Source: CAYQOX01 sp964419335 (GTDB lineage: Bacteria > Hinthialibacterota > Hinthialibacteria > Hinthialibacterales > Hinthialibacteraceae). From it: a stretch of DNA of 64,000 bases. Where the stretch lies: positions 29,406 through 93,405 of the forward strand of contig CAYQOX010000013.1 of the NCBI GenBank assembly GCA_964419335.1, written 5' to 3'. The notes under the pieces are model-generated. The model made no database searches, was not told the DNA's origin, and saw nothing but the letters and a program-made list of their open reading frames with translations. Position numbers and translations under genes: made by a program. Numbering within the stretch: the first letter of the stretch is position 1; the number at the start of each line of letters is the position of its first letter. Below, in pieces: positions 51,835-59,243 of the stretch.

Positions 51835-54116
51835 TGTTTTTGAGAAAGTGGTTCACGAATAAATGGGTACGAGTGGCGAGCGCTATGAGCGTATGCGCTT
51901 TGTTCATGGCGCTTGCCATGCTTTGGTACCCCATGGAGGTGGACTATTACACAGAAATGAAAGCCTCGTCGGAGATGCAAGACCGGCATGGACAATTAGT
52001 TCATGCGTTTCTTAACGAAGAGGACGCTTGGTGCATTCCCCGCACGTATGATCAAATCAGTCCGTATTTGATCGAAGCGGTCATTGCTACTGAAGATCAG
52101 CGCTTTGGCAATCATCCTGGGGTGGATCCTATCGCGGTGATACGGGCGGCTTGGCAAAACCTACGTCATGGACGGATCGTTTCAGGGGCTTCAACGCTGG
52201 CGATGCAAGTGGTGAAAATGGCCTATCGCCATCATGGCCAAACTTGTAATAAATTCATGCAGGCCATCCAAGCGGTGCGACTTCAAACACGCCTCGATAA
52301 GGAAAAAATCATTCAAGCGTATTTGAATCATGCTCCTTATGGAGGGAATTTAATCGGGTGCGAAGCGGCCTCCCGTCGTTACTTTGGAAAACCTTGCCGT
52401 GAGTTAACTTTAACGGAAGCGGCCACGCTAGCAGGATTACCGCAGGCACCTGCTATTTACTCACCGTTGAGACATCCTGAAAATGCCATGACTCGCCGCA
52501 ACTATGTGCTACAACGAATGTTAGAAGAAAAATACATTAACAAGCAACAATATCAAGAAGCGGTAGAGAAGCCATTGCGTGCAGGCTTTCATTCGTTCCC
52601 GCAGCATGCGCCGCATTTGGCCATGCGGACGAAAGCGAAAAACTCGATTCCGGTATATACAACACTGGATCTCGAGATTCAATCAAGGCTTGAAAGACAA
52701 TTGCAAACAACGGTAGAGCAATATGAAACGATTGAAAACGCAGCGGCGATGGTTGTGGATGTTGAGAATGCAGAGATTCTAGCCTATGCCGGTTCAGCGG
52801 ATTTCTTTTCGCAAACATTAGAAGGTCAGTATGACGTTTGTCGGTCGCCTCGGTCTCCAGGTTCTACGCTTAAACCTTTTGCTTATGGCTTGGCGATGCA
52901 AGAGAATCGGCTGTATGCCAATGAAACGCTCTACGATGGGCCATGGGATCGAGGGAAGTATCAACCTGAGAATTTTGACTTGCGCTACACCGGGTTAGTA
53001 AGCGCCGAAGAAGCCTTGCAGCATTCCTTAAATATCCCTGCGATTATTGTGCTGCAACGAATTGGGTTAGATCCTTTTTGCCGTTTTCTTCAAGATACGG
53101 GTTTGACAACTTTTTCATGCAATCCTCAAGACTATGGCCTGGGAATGATTCTTGGCAATTGTGAAGTGAAATTAAAAGATATGGCTGAAGCTTATACCGC
53201 GTTGGCCGCAGAGGGGAAACACCGACCAATCACATGGAAAAAACAAATGGTGAAAGAAAAGCCGGAGAAGCAAATCCTATCCAAGGGGATCGCGGTACAA
53301 CTTTACCGGATGTTAGAGCAACCTTTCCCTCATGAACTTTCCGATATTCCGATTACCTCCGTTCATACCAAATCCCGGGTCGCATGGAAAACCGGGACGT
53401 CGCAGGGCTATCGTGATGCTTGGACTTATGCGTTTAACCGGCATTATGTGGTTGCCGTATGGATGGGAAATAACGATAGCCGTGCTTCCTCTCACTTAGT
53501 CGGGGCTCAATCGGCACTTCCTTTAGCTGCGAAAATCTTCCGCTCCTTACCCTCCAAAGTTAAATCGGGATGGCCTAAAGCGGCAGATTTATTCCATCGG
53601 GTTGAAGTGTGTACTTTAAGCGGACTTCCGGCACATCCTTCCTGCCCACGTCGTAAGACGGTATTGCTTCCAAGGGAACAATATGTTCATCGGAATTGTG
53701 ATATGCACTATTTTAAACGAGGGGATCAAGCAAAGCAGCAAATTCAAGAGAGATGGCCGGCCTCGGCGCAAGAATGGAATTTGGCCTCGATAGATACGCC
53801 ATACAAAACTTTTGTGCAAAACCAATCCTCACGTGAAAAGACGTTTCGCATAGTCCAACCGGCGCCGGATGCGGAATATTTACTTACGGGTGAAGAGCGG
53901 GGAGATCGAATTCGATTAAAATCCTCTTGGGATGAAAAAGAAGAAATCCACTGGTATCTCGATAATCAATACATTGGGACATCATCCTCGAGTAAAGACT
54001 TGTATATAGAACTAACCCCTGGGCAACACCAAGTATCGGCCATGACCAAGGATGGGAGTGTGCATGCCGTGCATTACACGGTTCATTTGCCCCGCTATTC
54101 GAGCGCCTCAGAGTAA
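51831..54116 (+). CDS. pbpC: Penicillin-binding protein 1C
   Basis: 761 residues. One N-terminal helix (VASAMSVCALFMALAML) leads to a GT51 transglycosylase (ATEDQRFGNHPGVDP, SGASTLAMQVVKM, YLNHAPYGGNLIG), then a transpeptidase with SxxK in SPGSTLKPF, SxN in HSLNIP and KTGTSQGYRDAW. The C-terminal BiPBP_C domain (about 670-761, IVQPAPDAEYLL…GQHQVSAMTKDG) is diagnostic of PBP1C. The start overlaps the stop of the alpha-2-macroglobulin gene by four bases, so translation is coupled. The stop lies 10 bp from a convergent oxidoreductase gene. Confidence 0.96.
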   Translation: MMFLRKWFTNKWVRVASAMSVCALFMALAMLWYPMEVDYYTEMKASSEMQDRHGQLVHAFLNEEDAWCIPRTYDQISPYLIEAVIATEDQRFGNHPGVDPIAVIRAAWQNLRHGRIVSGASTLAMQVVKMAYRHHGQTCNKFMQAIQAVRLQTRLDKEKIIQAYLNHAPYGGNLIGCEAASRRYFGKPCRELTLTEAATLAGLPQAPAIYSPLRHPENAMTRRNYVLQRMLEEKYINKQQYQEAVEKPLRAGFHSFPQHAPHLAMRTKAKNSIPVYTTLDLEIQSRLERQLQTTVEQYETIENAAAMVVDVENAEILAYAGSADFFSQTLEGQYDVCRSPRSPGSTLKPFAYGLAMQENRLYANETLYDGPWDRGKYQPENFDLRYTGLVSAEEALQHSLNIPAIIVLQRIGLDPFCRFLQDTGLTTFSCNPQDYGLGMILGNCEVKLKDMAEAYTALAAEGKHRPITWKKQMVKEKPEKQILSKGIAVQLYRMLEQPFPHELSDIPITSVHTKSRVAWKTGTSQGYRDAWTYAFNRHYVVAVWMGNNDSRASSHLVGAQSALPLAAKIFRSLPSKVKSGWPKAADLFHRVEVCTLSGLPAHPSCPRRKTVLLPREQYVHRNCDMHYFKRGDQAKQQIQERWPASAQEWNLASIDTPYKTFVQNQSSREKTFRIVQPAPDAEYLLTGEERGDRIRLKSSWDEKEEIHWYLDNQYIGTSSSSKDLYIELTPGQHQVSAMTKDGSVHAVHYTVHLPRYSSASE

Positions 54117-54126
54117 AGCGAGGGGT

Positions 54127-56130
54127 TTATTCCATGACCTCGTCTACGATTTCGGCGATATCTTTTACCATAACCTCATTCTGTACCCCTTCATGTTTGA
54201 CGCCATCTTCGAACATGGTTATGCAGAAGGGACAGGCCACCGCGATGGTCGAGGGGTTTTGCTTTAACGCTTCTTGGGTTCGTTCTTGGTAGATACGTTT
54301 ACCAGTGCTTTCTTCTAGCCACATGCGTCCACCGCCGGCACCGCAGCAAAAGCTCTTTTCTCGTGTACGTTCCATCTCCCGGGGAGGCGTTCCACCACAA
54401 GAATGACGCACGATGTCGCGAGGGTCATCATAAATATTGTTATAACGTCCAAGATAGCATGAGTCATGAAAAACGGTGGTTTCGTTAGTTTTTGGGTTGA
54501 GTTTAATTTTATTTTCTTGAATTAATTGCAGAATTAATTCAGAATGATGCAGAACTTCGAATTCTCCGCCAAACTGGCGGTAGTCATTTTTTAGGGTACT
54601 ATAGCCATGGGGACAATGGGTAACGATTTTTTTGATTTTATGTTTATTAAACTGAGCGATATTTTCTTTTGCCATCATCTCGAAAACGTATTCATTTCCT
54701 AATCGACGCAAGGAATCGCCGCAACAGCGCTCTTCATTTCCCAGGATTCCCCATGAGATACCGGCTTTGTTGAAGATATTCGCGATGGCGGTTACGATGT
54801 TACGGCTGCGTGTATCGTATGCTCCCGAGCATCCCACGAAGAAGAGATACTCGACGGTTTCCTCTTCATCCAGAATTTTTACATCCAAATTTTCCGCCCA
54901 TTTCGCCCGGTCGGTAGGAGCGAGCCCCCAAGGATTAAAGCGCTGTTCTGAATTGACAAAGAACCCGTTGAGTTCTTGGGGAAAGCGTGATTCTTCCATT
55001 ACCAAATGACGCCGCATTTCTAATATTTCGGGAACATGTTCGATAAACACAGGGCAGTTTACCATACAGGCTCCACACGTCGTACAATCCCATAAGTCGC
55101 GTTCGGCAATGCTCCATTCTCCCTCACCCATTAAAGGGGCTTGGAATTCATAGGAATCAGGAAGGACGCCTAATGAATCCATGGCTTTTGAGGTTATCAA
55201 AGGTTTTGCGTTGGTAAAGAGATTTACTTTGCCTTGATGGACAATATGTTTGGGGTTTAAGGTTTTACCCGTTTGGTAGGCAGGACAGCCTTCTTGGCAG
55301 CGGCCACATTCAGTGCAGGACATGAAATCTAATAATTGCTTCCACGTGAATTGAGTGATAGTAGAGACACCAAACGACTCGCCCAGTTCAAAATGGAGAG
55401 TCGGTAACGTTTTAACGATTTCGGGACTGCGGAAAAAGCAATTGGGGAGAGCGGTGATAACATGTAAGTGCTTGCTGTAGGGAAGATAATTCATAAAAGC
55501 AAGCAAAACAATCGCATGTATCCACCAGCAAGTTCTTTCGAAGAGATGAACTGCGCTATCGCTCCATGAGGAGAGGGTATGCGCCACAAGGGAACTTATC
55601 GGCATCCAGGAGGACCACTCCGTTTCACCTAAACGTATCTCTCCTGCATGACAACCAAAGTACGCAATCATTAGTGAAGCGATCATGGCGAGAATGAGAA
55701 AAGCATCGGGGTTTGCTTCAATATGTTCTGGACGAAAAAACAGGCGCCGGATCACGGCAACAACGACCGCAACGATTACAACCAGGGAGATGATATCGGC
55801 AATATAAAGGATGGATCCGTAAAGCCATGTACCCAAAAAGGCGAAAGAAAACTTTGGGAATAGACCTGCGATTAAGAATTCAGCGTTGACAATTAGAAGA
55901 AGGATAAAGCCCCAGAAAATGAGGAAGTGGTTTATGCCATAGCCTTTTTGAACAACCCGCTTTTGGCCAAATCCATAGACCAATAAATCTTTGAGGCGAG
56001 ATAACAAATGGTCAAAGCGATTCTCCCATTTGCCCAGGCATAAGATGGCAAATAAACGGTAGAGATTAAATAGAAAGAAAAGTACGGAAAATAAAAAAAG
56101 TAGAGCAAAAATCACGCGGCCAAAGTCCAT
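54127..56130 (-). CDS. Membrane (Fe-S) oxidoreductase, HdrD/GlpC-like, probable ETF partner
   Basis: 667 residues from the ATG at 56130 (GGAG upstream). The N-terminal 260 residues hold about five to six membrane helices like the haem-binding NarI/DsrM unit (GINHFLIFWGFILL). Two [4Fe-4S] motifs follow: CTECGRCQEGCP and CTTCGACMVNCP. The C-terminal part has two cysteine-rich CCG segments, ending in ERCCGDSLRR and FCCGAGGGRMW, as in HdrB/HdrD. It would pass electrons between EtfAB, encoded just upstream, and the quinone pool. It is 84 bp after etfA on the same strand. Confidence 0.92.
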   Translation of the reverse strand: MDFGRVIFALLFLFSVLFFLFNLYRLFAILCLGKWENRFDHLLSRLKDLLVYGFGQKRVVQKGYGINHFLIFWGFILLLIVNAEFLIAGLFPKFSFAFLGTWLYGSILYIADIISLVVIVAVVVAVIRRLFFRPEHIEANPDAFLILAMIASLMIAYFGCHAGEIRLGETEWSSWMPISSLVAHTLSSWSDSAVHLFERTCWWIHAIVLLAFMNYLPYSKHLHVITALPNCFFRSPEIVKTLPTLHFELGESFGVSTITQFTWKQLLDFMSCTECGRCQEGCPAYQTGKTLNPKHIVHQGKVNLFTNAKPLITSKAMDSLGVLPDSYEFQAPLMGEGEWSIAERDLWDCTTCGACMVNCPVFIEHVPEILEMRRHLVMEESRFPQELNGFFVNSEQRFNPWGLAPTDRAKWAENLDVKILDEEETVEYLFFVGCSGAYDTRSRNIVTAIANIFNKAGISWGILGNEERCCGDSLRRLGNEYVFEMMAKENIAQFNKHKIKKIVTHCPHGYSTLKNDYRQFGGEFEVLHHSELILQLIQENKIKLNPKTNETTVFHDSCYLGRYNNIYDDPRDIVRHSCGGTPPREMERTREKSFCCGAGGGRMWLEESTGKRIYQERTQEALKQNPSTIAVACPFCITMFEDGVKHEGVQNEVMVKDIAEIVDEVME

Positions 56131-56214
56131 TCTGCAACTCCAATCCAATGCGTTGTAAACTCATGGTGTCACCGACTCAGTCAAAGAGTCCTACCAATGC
56201 CAGAGATAGAAAAC

Positions 56215-57525
56215 TCAGGCAATGGAGCGTTGCGCCGAACCTTGGGCCTGCAATCGATCGATCACTGGAGGGAGTACATCGAAGACATCGCCGACGATGC
56301 CTAAATGGGCAACATCGAAGATCGGAGCATTACGATCTTTATTGATGGCGATAATATAATCCGATGTTTGCATACCGACCAAATGCTGAATCGCTCCTGA
56401 AATTCCACATGCGATATACAGTTTTGGTTTGACCGTTTTCCCCGTCTGACCCACTTGATGCGATTGTGGCATCCAACCAGCATCCACCACCCCACGCGAA
56501 CAACCAACAACACCCCCGAGGAGTTCCGCCATGGTTTGAATCAAGTGGAAATTTTCAGGCCCCATCATTCCTCGTCCCCCACTGACGATGATGTTCGCCC
56601 CTGCCAGATTAACACGATTATCGGTTTGAACAGGAATCATATCAAGAATTCGAGTCAGAATTTTTTCTTCGGGAGGATAAAAAACTTCTCGAAATTCTTT
56701 GCCTTTTCTTCCCGGATAGTACTCAGGTTTAGCCATGACGTGAGGGCGAACCGAAGCCATTTGCGGGCGGGCAGTTTCTGTCAGAATCGTGGCCATAATA
56801 TTGCCGCCAAAGGCTGGTCGGGTTTGCTCCAACAAGCGGCGCTCACGATCAATGGTTAATCCGGTGCAATCGGCGGTAAGCCCCGTTTGCAGTTCTGTAG
56901 CCATAGCCCCTGCTAAATCACGTCCCTGCCCAGTCGCTCCAATGAGGACAATTTCTGGTTTATATTTACGAATTAACTGCAATCCACCTTGGAGATAAGT
57001 GGAGGTGCGATAATAACGCAAGAGAGGATCCTCGATGGAATAGACGTACTCGGCTCCATAAGCCAAAGCTTCTTGAACCAAAGGATGGATATCTTCGCCT
57101 AAGATAAAGGCGGATAAAGTGGTGTTAAGTTCATTGGCCAGTTTCCGGCCTTCGCCTAAGAGTTCCCAAGAAACAGGATGGGGTGTCCCATCGGTATGTT
57201 CGACAAAGACCCAGACGCCTTTCCATTCTTGGGTTTTATCGGCGATGGATTCGACTTCTTCCAATTCTTCACGGCTATATTCTGCCAAGATTTTCTGTTC
57301 ATCGGGCGTGTAATACATTTCGATGGCTTCGGAAGGGCATACTTTAACACATTTTTTGCACCCAATACATTTTTCTGCCAGGATGATGGGTTCATCATTT
57401 TCATTCATTTCGATCGCATCAACTGGGCATGCCGATTGGCAGCGAGCCCCACAGGCGATGCATTTTCCTTCAATATATTGAGCAATGCCTTTAGGTTTAC
57501 GTGGACGTTTTTTCTTATCCGACAT
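56215..57525 (-). CDS. etfA: Electron transfer flavoprotein alpha subunit with N-terminal ferredoxin domain
   Basis: 436 residues. Residues 10-70 are an added 2[4Fe-4S] ferredoxin: CIACGARCQSACP (C-x2-C-x3-C-x3-C, one residue longer than usual) and CIGCKKCVKVCP. The EtfA proper follows, with its FAD-binding C-terminus: SGGRGMMGPENF, GCSRGVVDAGWMP, HQVGQTGKTVKP and IACGISGAIQH. It accepts electrons from acyl-CoA or similar dehydrogenases. The ferredoxin domain offers a wired route to the membrane Fe-S protein downstream. It is 33 bp after etfB in an operon etfB-etfA-oxidoreductase. Confidence 0.95.
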   Translation of the reverse strand: MSDKKKRPRKPKGIAQYIEGKCIACGARCQSACPVDAIEMNENDEPIILAEKCIGCKKCVKVCPSEAIEMYYTPDEQKILAEYSREELEEVESIADKTQEWKGVWVFVEHTDGTPHPVSWELLGEGRKLANELNTTLSAFILGEDIHPLVQEALAYGAEYVYSIEDPLLRYYRTSTYLQGGLQLIRKYKPEIVLIGATGQGRDLAGAMATELQTGLTADCTGLTIDRERRLLEQTRPAFGGNIMATILTETARPQMASVRPHVMAKPEYYPGRKGKEFREVFYPPEEKILTRILDMIPVQTDNRVNLAGANIIVSGGRGMMGPENFHLIQTMAELLGGVVGCSRGVVDAGWMPQSHQVGQTGKTVKPKLYIACGISGAIQHLVGMQTSDYIIAINKDRNAPIFDVAHLGIVGDVFDVLPPVIDRLQAQGSAQRSIA

Positions 57526-57558
57526 CGTTACGTCTCCCTTACCGTTCTGGTATGGTGG

Positions 57559-58365
57559 TTAAAGAATATCCCACTCTTCCATTTTGTTCAGCATCATCTC
57601 AACCGCTTCTTGTCGTTGACCATTCATCGAATCAATAATTTCACCCTTAGCGCGTTCGGGAGCGAATATTTTTCTAACCTGGGTTGGAGATCCCAGTAGA
57701 CCAATACGTTCTCGCTCTAATTTCAAATTATCATTTGACCAAATAGGAAGCCTACATTGATCGGCTTGCAGACGACCGGGAACTGTAGGATAGCGGGGTG
57801 TATTAATTTCCCGTACAACGGTGATGAGAGCGGGAAGCGTAGCTTCTATTCTTTCAAAATGGCTTTCCAATTTTCGCCGCACGGTGATGATCCGTTTTTC
57901 TTGGTCGATTTCTTTAATTTGATCCACCAGGGTAAGTTGAGAAAGGCGTAATCGGCAGGCGATGCCCGGTCCCACTTGCGCTGTATCTCCATCAATGGTT
58001 TGAATACCACAGAAGACTAAATCGACAGGATTTTCCTGATCCAATTTACGGATGGCTTCCGCGAGTACATAACTGGTTGCCAAGGTATCCGCACCGCCAA
58101 AGGCTCGATCACTGAGTAACACCGCATCATCAACGCCGATGGCCAAGGCTTGGCGTAGAACTTGTTCTGCGTTGGGCGGGCCCATCGATATCGCCGTGAC
58201 ATGTCCTCCATAACGGTCTTTGATGCGAAGGGCTTCTTCGACGGCATGGGTATCGAAGGGATTCATGATAAAGGGAACCCCTTCACGGATGAGCGTATTG
58301 GTTTCAGGATCAATCTGAACCAAGGTTGTATCCGGAACCATTTTGACACAGACAACGATATGCAT
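57559..58365 (-). CDS. etfB: Electron transfer flavoprotein beta subunit
   Basis: 268 residues from the ATG at 58365, with GGAGGAT upstream; the open frame starts six codons earlier. Typical stretches are HIVVCVKMVPDTT, MNPFDTHAVEEALRIKD, ISMGPPNAEQVLRQALAIG, DLVFCGIQTIDGDTAQVGP and the C-terminal arm that wraps around EtfA. It binds AMP or a second FAD, depending on whether the ETF bifurcates; I cannot decide which from sequence alone. It is the first gene of the operon. Confidence 0.95.
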   Translation of the reverse strand: MHIVVCVKMVPDTTLVQIDPETNTLIREGVPFIMNPFDTHAVEEALRIKDRYGGHVTAISMGPPNAEQVLRQALAIGVDDAVLLSDRAFGGADTLATSYVLAEAIRKLDQENPVDLVFCGIQTIDGDTAQVGPGIACRLRLSQLTLVDQIKEIDQEKRIITVRRKLESHFERIEATLPALITVVREINTPRYPTVPGRLQADQCRLPIWSNDNLKLERERIGLLGSPTQVRKIFAPERAKGEIIDSMNGQRQEAVEMMLNKMEEWDIL

Positions 58366-58465
58366 AGGATAGATATCCTCCACGGATGAAGTTTTGTTCA
58401 GCCAACAAGACCTAAAAGAATTCCTTCATCGCAAAAAAACTAATGCCTTATTCAAGGTCCCTTAT

Positions 58466-58675
58466 CTAGACGGCAACAACTAAATTCTCTTTTTTCTTCT
58501 TATAGCATGTACGACATAAACAGGAGCCGTCTTCACAGATAATGACTGGTAAAGGCCGGGTAACCTCGCAATCCGGTCCGAGATATTCATCACCGCATAC
58601 TTCACACACCCGATGCACGATGGGTTGCCCACAGTGAAAGTGGGGTCCGCAATTGCAAAAATGATGGTATTTCAT
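58466..58675 (-). CDS. Small cysteine-rich zinc-binding-type protein
   Basis: 69 residues from the ATG at 58675, with AAGGGAGTAA upstream; the longer frame to 58774 lacks a ribosome site. It contains about ten Cys and several His: CNCGPHFHCG, CEVCGDEYLGPDC, CEDGSCLCRTCYKKKK. This fits two or three zinc knuckles. No family is recognised. It lies about 100 bp upstream of etfB on the same strand and may be part of that transcript. Confidence 0.65.
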   Translation of the reverse strand: MKYHHFCNCGPHFHCGQPIVHRVCEVCGDEYLGPDCEVTRPLPVIICEDGSCLCRTCYKKKKENLVVAV

Positions 58676-59168
58676 AAGAGGGTTACTCCCTTCCCATGAT
58701 AAAGCCTTACTACTTAAAACGAAACCGCCGAAAAGAGTAAAATTAACTAATATTATGGATGTTTTATTATCCAATTATAGACTTAATGCTATATTCGTCA
58801 AGAAGAAATTTAACTATCAAGCGAATTTCTTACATTTCCCCTATTAGAAGTGTTTTTTCAATAAAATCAACCATGGTAGAAATTTCTAAAAATTTAGAAA
58901 AATATATCTAAATTTAAAAAAGATAAAACGTTATCTATTGCTTACGGACAGGATTACACTTTAAAGATATTTTATCTATATACTAAACTTTAAAAAATTC
59001 CTATAAAGGCTAATAATTTATCTAATCAATTATATAAACTTTCTTTTATAAATACTTTAATTTTCAATAGTTAGATAGTTTAAGTTCAGGAAATGGATAT
59101 ATACGACTAATTTTATAATTTATATATAATTAACTTAAAAAAACTTGCCATTATTCATAGAAAAGGAT
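58676..59168. other. Extremely AT-rich intergenic region
   Basis: About 490 bp between the Cys-rich gene and the FAD oxidoreductase terminator, made largely of A/T runs (for example AAAATTTAGAAAAATATATC and TTATATATAATTAAC). There is no reading frame, tandem repeat or clear hairpin. It is much more AT-rich than any coding part of the window. Confidence 0.6.
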
Positions 59169-59192
59169 AAAAAAAAGGATCCATCAGGATCC
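59169..59192 (-). terminator. Rho-independent terminator of the FAD oxidoreductase gene
   Basis: On the minus strand GGATCC-TGAT-GGATCC forms a 6-bp stem followed by T7. It lies about 50 bp after the stop codon at 59244. Confidence 0.7.
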
Positions 59193-59243
59193 CAGATATA
59201 AAATATTCTATTTTAAGATTTTTGTGTTAACCCATTGGTCGTA

